A stretch of DNA of 64,000 bases, from the NCBI GenBank assembly GCA_022264855.1, contig JABYQU010000035.1:124001-188000 (forward strand), in the 5' to 3' direction. The translations under genes were made by a program, and so were the position numbers. The DNA comes from Lenzites betulinus. Lineage: Eukaryota; Basidiomycota; Agaricomycetes; Polyporales; Polyporaceae. Positions 10,699-22,994 of this stretch are shown here, one piece after another; position 1 is the stretch's first letter; every line of letters begins with the position of its first letter. The notes under the pieces were generated by a model. The model was not told the origin of the DNA. It searched no databases and saw only the letters and a program-made list of their open reading frames with translations.

Positions 10699-12052
10699 AT
10701 GTCTCTTTCCACGAAGAGGAAAATTGAGGAGCTAGAGGATTCAGACGATGAGGAACCGACTTTGGGGCGTCAGGTCCTTCCGGTAGCAAACCTCCCGGAG
10801 ACATTTGACGGAGTGCCTGTGGATGGGTTGCAGTACCTGTTCACGGTGCGGTGGGTACCTCCCTCCACCTTCAACGTATGGCATGGCTTAACTGTACATT
10901 GTACAGCCGGGACGCACGCACGCTTCCGCACGTAACGCGTGTAGCGAACCCCTACGAATTCCCGGAGGCTCCCCTCGCCGTATCCGCCGCAGGACCTAGC
11001 CAGTCGACACCACGTCGTAACGTCTTGCCTTCCGAAGAGTGGCGAGAGACTTTCTTGAAGCGGTTCAAGAACTTCCGTAAGGTGAGCGCATTTCTGTCTC
11101 CCCAATTGCTCTAGCTGACCGGCCGGTGCAGAATTCCGTCCAACCAACTATCCACGTTCACATCCCTGACTCTAGCACGAAGCTCCTACCTGACAAAAAG
11201 GCGCGCGACCTGTGGTGGGCCTTCCTCGAAGGCCGTCCCGAGAGTGAGTGGAATCCGCCCAAAAAGCCGAAACCGCCCAAGGTCTCCCGTTGGCAGAAGA
11301 AAGGGAGAAGCACGCAGCCGTTCGCGGACGATGTGCGGGAGGACGCGTCGCTCTCCTACGACGCGCCCGATAATGGGAGCTTCGATGCTGGGCCGAGCAA
11401 TGTGAGCGTAGAGATGGACGCCGACCCGTCCATGTCTGGAGTAGAGTCGCTACCGACGCCATCGGGGACTCCCGCGCCGCCAGATCTCTCCGCAGAATCG
11501 TCCACCGCGATCAGGGATGAGGTGCGACTGGATGTGCCTCTGGAGTATGTTCCTCGGGAACCGAGACCAGCTCTGCTAGAACACATCGACCACGTACGTC
11601 CTTCTGCTATCCTACTGAGATGCTTTCTGGTCGCTCATTGTACCCACCAGGGTTATGCCATCCATCTGTTGATGTATTTCACGCACTGGATCAACCTGCG
11701 TGTTGAACAATCATCCGTGCCGCTGACGGATATCACACAATCCCACGCACGATGGATGTTCGCGTTGCTGTCTCGTGTCGATGACTGGATTACAAGCGAC
11801 GAAACGAGCCTCCTGCGGAACCTGGTGCGGGCATGCATCTCCTTCATGGTGGAATGCCGGCGAAGGCGTGCCGCACAAACCGGCGCCAAGGCCGGCGAAG
11901 CACCCGAAGAGGCGAACATGATTAACGACGCGTCGTGCTGGATGGTGATCAGCGCGGTAACAGGCATGTGGGGGCAGAAGGACCTGTGGACGGACGCGGA
12001 GGATGCGCTCTCGAAGGTAGAAGCAGACGCGGAGATAGTAAGCGTTGTGTAA
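10699..12052 (+). CDS. GEMIN2: Gemin2 / SIP1-like SMN-complex subunit
   Basis: Survival-of-motor-neuron-interacting protein family, which binds the Sm protein ring during assembly of spliceosomal snRNPs in the cytoplasm. Exons 10699-10850, 10907-11081, 11132-11593 and 11651 onward; reading to the TAA at 12050-12052 gives 396 aa. An acidic start is followed by DGLQYLFTVR joined to RDARTLPHVTRVANPYE, typical of the N-terminal arm that embraces Sm proteins. The middle is Pro/Ser-rich and disordered. The C-terminal helical domain carries LTDITQSHARWMFALLSRVD, SLLRNLVRACISFM and SCWMVISAVTGMWGQKDLW, the most conserved family blocks. A donor-like GTAAGC at 12038 could splice to a further short exon, so the last few residues are uncertain. 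An agaricomycete with frequent introns is a plausible host for a retained SMN complex. Confidence 0.82.
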
Positions 12053-12515
12053 CTTGTACGGCTTGCGCCAGTATTGCGTGCAATTGTCAGTTTGCTCATC
12101 AAATATTGTGGGCGACTGCCAGCTGTCGTGCAACGGAGGACTGACGTCGGGCGTCGACTGGTGCTGCATGCATGCATACGGCAACGTTGCGGAGGACATG
12201 AAGGGCATGCCAACCCGGTGAAGGAGGCGAGGCGAGGGGACCGGAGACCGGCCGAGGCGTCGGTGGCTGTGGATCGGGTCCAGATATGGGAAGATGCAGC
12301 ACGGTCCGGGTTCGCCGCCAACTGCAGGGCGCGACGGCCGGCGCGGCGAGACTTGTCCGGCCGTGGGCGGCGGCGGGCAGCTCTCGACTTGTCTTGAACC
12401 GTCACATCGCGTTTCTTTTCCCTGCAGCTTCCTCGCGCACCCCCACGTTCCTTCAGCCTCCTCTCCTTGCTCCCGACGTCCAAAACCTACCCTCCTCCAC
12501 ACCTAATCCTCCGCA
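12053..12515. promoter_or_regulatory. Intergenic, promoter and CT-rich leader of the wall protein gene
   Basis: Between the Gemin2-like gene and the GPI wall protein. The last 100 bases before the ATG at 12516 are C/T-rich, typical of highly expressed basidiomycete genes. A possible last Gemin2 exon lies at about 12098-12150. Nothing else seen. Confidence 0.35.
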
Positions 12516-13232
12516 ATGCGCTCCATCGCCGTCCTCTTCGCCCTCGCGGCCTCTGCCTTCGCCTACTCCGTCACGGAGCCCACCAACAGCACCGGCTGGA
12601 CCACTAGCGGCCCCAACGAGGTCTCCTGGACCAAGGTCGACACCGACGCCGCCAACTTCACCATCGTCCTTGTCAACCAGGTCTGTCCTCTGCTCAGAGC
12701 CACGTCCATGCTTGTCTAACAGGTTCGTGTTTTAGGCCAGCTTCCCCCCCACCAGCCAGATCCTCGACGCGCTCGTCGACGCCAGCCTTGGCAAGATCAC
12801 CGTGAACCCCCCGAGCGGTGGCTGGAAGACCGGTACCGGCTTCCAGGTCAACCTTGTCAAGGATGCCGAGAACACCAACACTATTCTCGCTCAGTCCGAC
12901 CAGTTCACTATCTCCACCTCCACCTCTAGCACCTTCTCTACGGCCTCCTCTGGTACAGTCGCAACCGGTTCCAGCGCAACCCTGTAAGTGTATTTGCTCG
13001 CCCAACTTCTGCATCATGACCGACCATGTACCCCTGCAGGACCGTCCCTGCTACCGCCACCGCGGGCGCGGGGTCCAGCAGCGGTATCACCGCTACTGAC
13101 AGCAGTGGTGCTGCCGACCCCTCTGGCTCGGACACCTCCACGAGCCCCGGTACCAACGGCGCCGCCACCTCGATGGGCATGCAAGCTGGCCTCTTCGCTG
13201 GTCTTGCCCTCCTCGGCGCCTTCCTCGCCTAA
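12516..13232 (+). CDS. Kre9/Knh1-type Ser/Thr-rich GPI-anchored wall protein, 201 aa
   Basis: Secreted cell-surface protein. Exons 12516-12680, 12736-12983 and 13040-13232 sum to 202 codons. A 16-residue signal peptide (MRSIAVLFALAASAFA) precedes a small beta-sandwich domain starting YSVTEPTNSTGWTTSG and containing WTKVDTDAANFTIVLVNQ and GTGFQVNLVKDAENTNTIL, the pattern of the yeast cell-wall-synthesis Kre9/Knh1 N-terminal domain. Then comes a Ser/Thr-rich stalk, a GTNGAATSMG omega-site region and a hydrophobic C-terminal tail (LFAGLALLGAFLA) without charged residues after it, as in GPI attachment. In yeast the family supports beta-1,6-glucan assembly; many basidiomycete members are uncharacterised surface proteins. 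Confidence 0.88.
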
Positions 13233-13645
13233 AGATGAACGGTGCCTGGATCCAGAACCATTCTCTTTTTCGATCGGGGCTTTGGGTTCTAGGTTATTCT
13301 CGTTTACTCTGAAGTGGACGATGGCATACCGTACGATTGGACTATCTTCCAGCGATAGACAAACTACGCCCGCCGGCTTTGCGGTTTGGGTTGTCGATCC
13401 ACAGTATTAGTAGTCTCGCTAGCTGTGTATCTCAATATGCCTCAATTTCATTCTCTATCCTCGCACCGAGCCGGATATTCGCATGTTGGAACGCCGACCC
13501 TGCGGATCCTTCTCAACGATATGTTATTCCTGTTTAGAGTTTGGGGGGGCGGCCCCGCTTCAAACGGGCCGGGTCCCTGGCTAAGTATGTGCGATCGCTC
13601 AGCATCCCGCGCGCCGCTTGCTAAGTACACTTGACCCGAACGGCC
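13233..13645. promoter_or_regulatory. Intergenic, 3' UTR and quinolinate phosphoribosyltransferase promoter
   Basis: 413 bp between two plus-strand genes. No open frame with family resemblance; presumed 3' UTR of the wall protein followed by the promoter of the gene at 13646. Confidence 0.35.
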
Positions 13646-15034
<1,389 letters not shown>

Positions 15035-15157
15035 GAGAATATCAGCAAGCAGAAATGAGAAGTGAAGGATATATTCCTGTAGATCATCGTAGATATCACA
15101 ATACACCTATGTAGCCCTACCGAAAGTCCCGCCCGCACCAATACCCACAACCGCCAC

Positions 15158-16531
15158 TCACGGACCCAAGCCAAACAGCGAGATCGCGTTCCCCCCACGC
15201 ACCGCGTCCTTCTCCGTCTCCGTCCACCCCCACACGCCATCGATCGCCTCCAGATTCTCCACCACGCTCTTCCACTTCTCCGTCTCGACCAACGGCGGGA
15301 AGAACGGGTGGTCCGTCCCAAACATCATCCTCCCGGCGCCCGCCCGGCGCTGCGCGACGCTGTCCACGACACCCGCGCCCGACGCCGCCGCAGACGTCCC
15401 CGCCGCAGCGTAGCGCGCTGAACGCCCGATCGCGTCGCCGACGAAGCCCAGCTCCTCCGCCCCGTACGCGACCGCGTCGAAGTAGAGCCGCCCGAGGTAG
15501 TAGCGCGCGTCGTGCGCGAGGCGCGCGGCGACGAGCGGGTCGTGCTCGATGCAGGACGCGAGGCGCGAGGAGAGCTGCGGGAGCGCGCCGCCCGAGTGCG
15601 CGAGCAGCAGCCGGAGCGCGGGGTACCGGTCGAGCACGCCCGCGAGGATGAGGCGCGTCGTTGCCTGCGGGAGCAGGGGCGGGGTTAGTGCACAGATCGG
15701 CGATGCGGGGAGAGTGCGGGGAGGGGAGGAAAAAGACGCACGACGGTGGTCTCGAAGGGGAAACCGAGCGCGAGGGGGAGGACGTGCCCGTTCTCGCGCT
15801 CGCCCCACGCGTCCTTGTCCACGCCGTAGTGCGGGTGGAGGAACACGACGAGCCCCGCCCTCTCGATCGCGGCCCACACGGGCTCGAGCGCGGCGTCGTC
15901 GAGGCCCTTCCCGAGCCCGCGCGTGCCCATGATGACGCCCTTGAGGTGCGGGAGCTGCGCGATCGCGGCGACGGTGGACACGAGCGACGCGGTCGTCGCC
16001 TCGGGGACGAGCGGGAGCAGGCCGAAGCCGTACAGCCGCTTCGTGCTGGGGAGTGTGGCGAGCGAGGGCCCGGCGGAGCAGTAGGCTTCCATGTCGGCGT
16101 TGAGCTCGCCCGCGAGCTTGTGCGCGGCGGGCGCGGGGAGGAAGTCGAGCCATGGGTTGGCGGAACTGGTTCGCGCGCGTCTTAGTTCTGCGTTCGCTGG
16201 TACGACATAATGATTGCGCACCTCACGACTGAGATGTCGATTGCATGGCGGTCCATGAACTTGAGCTTCTCATCTCTGTCCCAGTACTTGGTGGGGTCAC
16301 GGTTCAGCATACTAGACGAGTTGAGGTCCGTGGGCGCGCAAGTACCTGTGCGCCGATCGGCCGTCCCTCGCTGGGCTCGTCGTCCAGGATGAGCAGGCGC
16401 TCTTCTTGCTTGCCCTCCGCTGTGGTCCGCGAAAAGATGCGCGGCACGGACGTGCGACTCCGGAGGAACGCGGCGTAGCGCGGGAGGTAGACATGGGTGT
16501 GGATGTCGACGAGAAGGCGCTGTGCGGCCAT
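15158..16531 (-). CDS. ACMSD-family amidohydrolase (decarboxylase), 393 aa
   Basis: Metal-dependent amidohydrolase-2 family enzyme, the group containing aminocarboxymuconate-semialdehyde decarboxylase (ACMSD) and gamma-resorcylate or uracil-5-carboxylate decarboxylases. Exons 16531-16346, 16286-16222, 16165-15742 and 15664-15158 sum to 394 codons. Metal ligands are visible: HTH in LLVDIHTHVYLPRY at the N-terminus, His in VVFLHPHYGVD, His in LLLAHSGGALPQL and Asp in MMFGTDHPFFPPL. FMDRHAIDISVV and SSANPWLDFL match ACMSD-type sequences, as does GVIMGTRGLGKGLDD. The protein is GC-rich and Ala/Leu-rich. Position next to quinolinate phosphoribosyltransferase favours ACMSD activity, because ACMSD diverts the precursor of quinolinate; this is inference, and other decarboxylases remain possible. 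Cytosolic, no signal peptide. Confidence 0.87.
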
Positions 16532-17507
16532 TTTTGCAAACCTTTGGGGAGAGGCGGAGGGGGGTGTTGGGTACAATGCCTAGGCAGGTTTGCAAGCTAC
16601 TTATAGGGCGTCGGCCGTCGGGGAAGATAAGGCGGGGGCGAGTGAGTAGGCGAGTGAGTAGTTTATTTGACCGATCGTCTACGTACAACCCGCAAAGGGA
16701 GGCGCGATTCTCGCTACCGGTAACGATTGTAGGTCTTTACGGCAAGGCCCCTAACCACCGCTGCTTCGACACGGTGTTGGAGGGCGATTTCAAGGGGGAG
16801 AGGATGGGTTTAATCGAGGAGACGAAGGGAACAAGTACTTTACTACCACGTGCTTGATCGCTCGGATGTAACCTGCATCTAATCAGTATATACTAATCTA
16901 CTCGATTACTATAAGGCTTCGCGCTCTACCCCTTCGATCAAGACCACTTGAAATCGCCTTACAACTTCGAGTCAAAGCTGCGGTGGGTAGGAGCTGCGTG
17001 GCGCCATGAACGGAGAAGAGGCCGCAGAGCCTTGTCATTGACAGAACTAGACCTAGAACGTACATGCACTTCCCGTTCTCTGATTTCAATTCCATGCGAA
17101 ACAGGTCAAAAAAGGGTGGGTGGCGCGGAGCCGTCAACGCAGAACCGTGTAACCGCGAACGTGCAAGGGAGTAGGTGTACAAACACACACAAGAGGGGGG
17201 CCATGCATCTCGAACCCGTATAGTAAGATGTACACAGGGACAGATGGCGCCCGGCGCGCGCGGACGGTGCGAACAAGAAGGAGCACCCCGCGCCGTGGCC
17301 AACACGGACAGACAGGCGGGCGGGCGAAGGGGGAACGGGGACCGGGAGACAGACAGAGAGAAGCGCCCGCCTGATATATACTGGAACAAGTCAAGGGCAA
17401 GTGTCTCGTGAAGGGTATATCGTCGCCTGCGCGCTGCTAGGGATACGTCCGGGGGGAGCAGGACGGTTCCGGGCAGGTTGCAAGCGTGCTGGCTTTTCGG
17501 ACGTGCT
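16532..17507. other. Intergenic, about 1 kb
   Basis: Upstream of the amidohydrolase start and downstream of the mucin-like gene's stop at 17508. The half nearest 17508 is probably a 3' UTR; the half nearest 16531 the amidohydrolase promoter. Open frames here have no recognisable content. Confidence 0.4.
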
Positions 17508-18959
17508 TCAGCGCGCCTCGCCCTGAACAAGGTCGATGTTCGACCCGACGGGCGGCGCGCCCTCCTGCCGTGGCGAGTTGCGCGGGTCGGCGTACGGGTG
17601 CGTGGGCGAGCTCGGCGAGCGGCGCGCCTCGTAGTATGCGTCCTGGTACTGGCTGTTGTTGTTGTACTCCGCGCCGTAGGCCGTGGCGCCGTACCCTTCG
17701 TACTGGTACTGCTGGCCTTGCTGCGCCTGGGCGCGGGCGTACGCGGTGCCGGCAGGGTAGTCGAGGCCCGCGCCGGTCGCGGCGGCGCCGTAGGCTGCGG
17801 CGGGGGGCTGCTGGGGCTGGGCGTAATCGGCCATGACGGGGGGTTGGGCGTACGCGGACATGACGGGGGGCTGCGGCTGGGCGTACTCAGCCATGGAGGG
17901 AAGGCCATAGTGCATCGAACGGTCGGGGTATGCGTCAGGCGCGGCGTGGGTCATCATCTCGGCGTCGCTCGGGTTATCGTTGCCGAAGCTGAGGTCGCCG
18001 GGGATGTCGTGGCTGTCGCCGTTGCCGGTGTTGTACTTCTCAAAGTAGGTCATGTCCTCCTCGTCCTGCAGGCGCGCGGCACGGCGCTTGGCGTACAGGA
18101 CGGCGACGATGATACCGCCGAGGACGACGACACCTACGACGGAGAAGGTGCCTGCGACGGCACCTGTGTTGTCGAAGAAGCTGTACGATGATACGAAGCA
18201 GACGTCAGTTGAGCCTGGGAAGCACTGATAGGGTCGAACAGATGCACGCACCCATTGTGTGATGCTGATACGTTGTCCGCCACTGCGCCCGTAGCTGAAG
18301 CGGAAGGTGAGAGCCAGCCATAGGTTGTGGTATCGGTGCCAGAGGACGAATGGCGCGTCGTGGCGGAGGAGGCGACTGTCGCGGGCTTTAGGGTGATGCC
18401 TGTCGGGGACAGGGAGGAACTGGAGCTGCATGACTGATGCATGAGGCAATGCACGATCAAGCGAATTTGATGAAGAGTGTACTCACGAAGAGGTGGACGA
18501 AGCGGAACTGGAGGAAGAGGACGAGGACGAGGCAGAGTCAGAGGAAGAGGAGGACGCGGTGGACGCGGACGAGGACGAGGACTGAGCAGCAGCAGAGGTG
18601 GATGCTGCTGAGGTCGACGAGGCCGCCTCTGTGTCCGCTGAGGTTGGGCTAGCTACAGCGGTGCTCGAGGACGACTTAGTTGAGGTAGAGGTTGGGGCCG
18701 CAGGCTGAGCCGAGGAAGTTGGCTTCTGGCTGCTCGAGGGCGGGGGCGAGGACGACGGGGTAGACACCGACGTGGGGGTAGCCGCGGGCGAGGTCACGGA
18801 GGGCGAGAGGGGCAAAGAGGGATCAGGTACGTCCGCACTGCCAACATCGGTGCTGCCGGGAGTGTCTTGCGCGTTGGCTAGAATGAATGACTGTGATGAA
18901 AGGAGTGCAAGGGAAAAGAGTGTGAAGATGCGCGCTGCAGACGCCAAGCAGACACGCAT
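17508..18959 (-). CDS. Mucin-like single-pass membrane protein (wall-sensor architecture), 439 aa
   Basis: Three exons (18959-18487, 18425-18252, 18180-17508) sum to 440 codons. Signal peptide at 1-30 (RIFTLFSLALLSS). Residues 35-215 are almost entirely Ser, Thr, Ala and Pro, expected to be O-mannosylated; near 18490-18600 Ser runs dominate. A hydrophobic span GTFSVVGVVVLGGIIVAVLY near 18140 is followed by the stop-transfer sequence AKRRAARLQDEED. The cytoplasmic tail of about 210 residues is rich in Tyr, Gln, Pro and Ala, with repeats of the type AQPP/YAQP, and ends GSNIDLVQGEAR. This is the layout of fungal wall-stress sensors (Mid2/Wsc-like), but there is no WSC domain, so function is inferred from architecture only. 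A protein of the same layout is encoded at 31422. Confidence 0.82.
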
Positions 18960-19362
18960 TGTGAAGGACGGTGAGGGGGGAGGGGAGGGAGGGCGGCGTC
19001 GGCGTCGGCGGGAGCTCGTACGCGATGAGGGGAGGTCGACAAGGTGCAGGGCTGGCGGGAGAGAGACGGAGTTTGCGAACTCATGCGCGCGGTCTGCCAG
19101 CCCCGCCGCCCGGCCCAGCCCCCGATCCGATCGCACCCCCTCCCCAGTGCCTGGCTGCCATGGCTCCCTCAATCTCAAGTGCCGCGAGCACTCCTCGCAG
19201 GACCCAGGTTTGCTACTCGTATACCATATTCGTGACTGTGTTCATACAGCATACATACTGCTCGAGCGCGCGCGCACTAAGGGTATACATATCCGAGAAT
19301 CAAAAACGTACCGTAAGATGGATCGGGTTTTTGAGCAGACGATAAACCAACCTCCGTCTCTT
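18960..19362. other. Intergenic between two minus-strand genes
   Basis: Promoter of the mucin-like gene plus the 3' UTR of the coiled-coil gene. No further feature seen. Confidence 0.35.
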
Positions 19363-20974
19363 CTAGTCTCCTAGAAGACCGTAGTCCCTCAGGAAGTCGT
19401 GCGACTCCTCGCGCCCTTTGCTCTCCATGCGGATACAACACTGCTCAAGCTGGCCTCTCTTGACGTCTTCGCGGAACTGCGAAGAGTTGAAGCCGCCCCC
19501 GTTTCTATCGCCGAGTTCCGCCAAGATGCGCCGTTTATCCTATTACGAAAGGGTAAGCACTCGTTGTCGCTCTCGGTGCAAACATCACTCACCGTCTTAT
19601 CCAGCCTTGGCCACATAGGGTCCACCTCGGTGACCGTGAGCGAATGCTTGCCCACATAGAACCACCCCGCATTCTGTGCACGATATTCAGCAATGACATC
19701 GGCCCGTACAGCGGGCATGCCGCGAACCTCCTTCGTGGGCCAGATGAACAGATTAAGATCCCCCAGGTGCTGCATTAGTTGCTTTATTTGCTTCGCAAGG
19801 CCGGGCTTGCCCCACCCTATCAGGAACGTGCCGCTGGGACCCTCCAGGACGATCGGCCGGAAAATGAAAGCAGCGTCGTTGCGTGACCAGATACGTGTAT
19901 CGTATCCAGCAGTCGACTCCAAGCTACGAGAGGTCTCTTAGCGTACAAACACAACGCTTGAACACAAGCCACACCTAGCAATATCAATTTCCTGAACATA
20001 TTCTATTCAGCGAAAGGCTCTCGGTATACACAAAAAGGGCCACTTACATTCTCATCGTCTAACTCCAGTTGGCGAGACAAGATGTCGAACGGGATCGCAC
20101 CGTGGTTCACGACGACCGTTGCGGGGGCATCGTCGAACTGGATGTACCACGGGCTAGCCTTGGCCTTCATCCCCGCCCTCGACGCCGATGACGGCGCATC
20201 GGAGAACACCTCCGCTGAAGATACGCTGGAGATCGTCTCCTGCGAGGATGACGATGATCCGGCGGACACAGCGGACACCGAGGGCACGCTTCGAGTCGGA
20301 GTCGGAGACGGCCTCGCGGGTGCTGGCACGGGTGTTTCCCTGCCTCGTGCGCTCACAGATCGTAGTGGGCGCACAGTAGACTCGCCGTCTGAGTCTTCTC
20401 GTCGGACCGGGTTGGGCTGGGACCGAGTGGTCAAACTAGGGATGTCATTCATCGCCCCGCAAGTACAATTCTGAGTGTGCTCAACAATTACGCCGAGTAC
20501 AACATTTGGACAAGGATCGCTCACCCTTTGTGCGCGGACGAAGCCCTTCATCGCCGCCCGCGCCTTGTCGAGTTTTCGCAGCGCCCGATCTCTCTCCTCA
20601 ATAACGTCCTCGTCCGCGCCCGCATTCGGCGCGTTCTCCGCGTCGGCCAGCTGCTCGCGCAGCTTCGCGTTCTCCTTCTGCAGCCCGCGGATCTTGACGA
20701 GGCGCTCAAGGTTCTGCCCCTCGAGCTCCTCGATCTTGTCCAGCAGCTCGATGAGGCGTTCGCTGTTCGCGTACGTCTCCGCCGCGCGCGCGAGAGCCTC
20801 CTGCGCCCGCTGTGCGCCCGCGATGACGTTCACGAGCTGATGCAAGGCCCGTATTCGTCAAGCCGTCTGCCTGGATAGCGCAAGACGCGCAAATTGGGCC
20901 CGCACCTCGAGCTGGATCGACTCCAGATCCGGCATCCCTGTTTCAGCGGCCACATCGGGGGTGGCGAGAGCCAT
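19363..20974 (-). CDS. Coiled-coil protein of unknown function
   Basis: Not recognised. The gene reads from ATG at 20974 (MALATPDVAAETGMPDLE) through a long coiled coil (about 20850-20530) with heptad-like LLDKIEELEGQNLERLVKIR and NAKLREQLADAEN, then an acidic linker. A Ser/Pro/Thr-rich disordered segment follows (20460-20190). The C-terminal half looks globular: SPWYIQFDDAPATVVVNHG, PFDILSRQLELDDEN, then in the next exon IWSRNDAAFIFRPIVLEGPS, GTFLIGWGKPGLAKQIKQLM, NLFIWPTKEVRGMPAVRADV and NAGWFYVGKHSLT. The last exon ends HDFLRDYGLLGD. No signal peptide or membrane span. The globular part resembles fungal proteins of unknown function; exact intron borders near 19930-20050 and 19560 are approximate. 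Confidence 0.7.
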
Positions 20975-21590
20975 CGTCGCGGGAGGAGATAACGCACAAA
21001 GGGATGGTTGTGGTCGTCAAGGCTTAAGAGCGAACGCGAGAGTCCAGAGTCAAGACGCTTAGACTGCCGACGCTACACTGCTGCCACTGTCAGTGTCACC
21101 GCCTGGCAATGGGTTGATGATGGCGTGGAATCTCCTCTCATCCAAAGACTTCCAGATTGCTCATAGGAGCCCTTCCATGTGTTCCACATCGTTCAGAATG
21201 TTTGACATGTGTGCTGGAGCCCGTGAGCATGCATCTTCGAATTTCTCGAGTTTCTCGAATTCTTTGAATTAAGTCGCGCAGGCGCGTCTCGCGGGGCGCT
21301 TGTCCAAAGATTTCGCCAACCGCTGTAAAGCCCTTGAGCTACTTTAGCAGCATAAGCATAGGGAACATGGAGATGAAGCATCCCGAACTGGTTTGGTCGT
21401 GAATGGGTTCCAGGGGAAGTCGAGAGGCCGCAGCCCTGCACAACAACGCGTGACACGCAGTCGGAACTCAAGAATACGTTTGGATATCCTGAGTTGGAAG
21501 CGCCCGCCCCGGCTCGGACGTCACGCGGATTCGGAATGCGGGGGTGGCTGAGAAACTGCCCGCCGGTCGCGTTTACATGCGCCTCTCACC
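20975..21590. promoter_or_regulatory. Divergent intergenic region
   Basis: 616 bp between the coiled-coil gene (minus) and the enoyl-CoA hydratase gene (plus). Contains an imperfect repeat of ttctcgaa-type units near 21236-21262. No factor site assigned. Confidence 0.35.
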
Positions 21591-22853
21591 ATGATCCTCA
21601 CCGCGTCCCGTTCGTTGCGCCTAAGCCTGACAACATGCACCCCAACAGCACAGCTCACGATGCGGAGATCCATCCAGACGGGCCGGGCAGGCGGGGCGGA
21701 GGCGTACCTCGAGCCCTGCGTTGAGCACCCCGGGATCGTGTCTCTCATGCTGAACAGGCCGAAGGCGAAGAACGCGATCTCACTGAGGCTGCTGGAGGTA
21801 AGCGTATACTCATTATGTGCTGCTCAGCGTCGGACTCTGAGTAACGAACGCCGCAGGAATTCCAAACATGCCTAGACACCGTCCAGTCCAGCAAAACGTA
21901 CGCCCCTCCTTTCCTCCCTCCCTCCTTCCCTCCCTCCCCCTCCCCACTAACCTACACACCCCGCACCCCACACAGAACCCGTGTCCTGATAGTGCGCTCC
22001 TCCACCATCGGCGCCTTCTGCGCGGGGGCAGACCTCGTCGAGCGCGCAGGCATGTCGAAGGCGCAGGTCGACACGTTCCTCGCGGACCTGCGCCGCGCGC
22101 TCGGCGCGCTCGAGGGCCTGCCCGTGCCGACCGTCGCGGCGGTCGACGGGCCCGCGCTCGGGGGCGGGCTCGAGCTTGCGCTGGCGTGTGATTTGCGGGT
22201 CGCTGGTGAGTCTTAGTTTTGGGTGTGTGGTGGGGGAGCAGGGTCGGGGACGCTGATGCTAAAGGCGGGGGTATACTGCAGGACATGCGGTGACGAAGAT
22301 TGGGCTGCCGGAGGTTCGGCTGGGTATTATACCGGGTGCGGGGGGGACACAGCGGCTTACGCGCTTGGTGGGGGTCGCGAAGGCGAAAGACCTGATATTC
22401 ACTGCGCGCATCCTCACAGCGGTGGAGGCGCATCAGATGGGTAGGTGTCGGTGTTGTGGAAGGAGCAAACGTACTCATTGAGGTGTTTTACAGGCGTTGT
22501 TGACTATGTGTCGGAGCCCGAGACGACTGGGTATGATAGAGCGCTGCAGCTCGCCCTGCAGATCAGCGCGAATGGTTTGTTTCCAAAGTATGCTGCTACT
22601 TGAGCCCTACTTACGCTGCGTCCACAGCACCTCTCGCGCTGAAAGCAGCTAAGCAGGCGATATCTCGCGTACCCGAACTCGGTCTCGAAACAGGTGGGTC
22701 GAGTGACTCTTGGAGCAGGCCACGATTTTGACAGTCCGCACAGGGCTCGACTTCGAGCGGGCATCGTATGAGCCGCTGCTGCACACAAAGGACCGCCTGG
22801 AGGCATTGCAAGCATTCCGGGAGAAGCGGGCACCTCTATTCCGTGGCGAATGA
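21591..22853 (+). CDS. Enoyl-CoA hydratase/isomerase, probably mitochondrial (AUH-like), 297 aa
   Basis: Crotonase-family enzyme that adds water to a 2-enoyl-CoA. Seven exons (21591-21797, 21857-21897, 21976-22205, 22282-22440, 22494-22574, 22628-22693, 22744-22853) sum to 298 codons. Residues 1-32 are rich in Arg, Ser and Thr without acids ([22 protein letters not shown]), a mitochondrial presequence. The CoA-binding block is [16 protein letters not shown]; the oxyanion-hole block is [35 protein letters not shown] and the catalytic-Glu region [19 protein letters not shown] follow. The order and sequence resemble methylglutaconyl-CoA hydratase (leucine breakdown), although generic short-chain enoyl-CoA hydratase cannot be excluded. 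It converges on SEC10, 141 bp between stops. Confidence 0.92.
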
Positions 22854-22994
22854 GGTTGTCCATCTGCATCCAACACTACTGCTACAATTACATCTACACG
22901 GAGGTATCATCAACACGGAACGGAAATGAGATCGGTATAAATTACGGCACAGCCCATCCGCATCCACATCCCCCTCGCCCGGTGAGCCCGGTCC

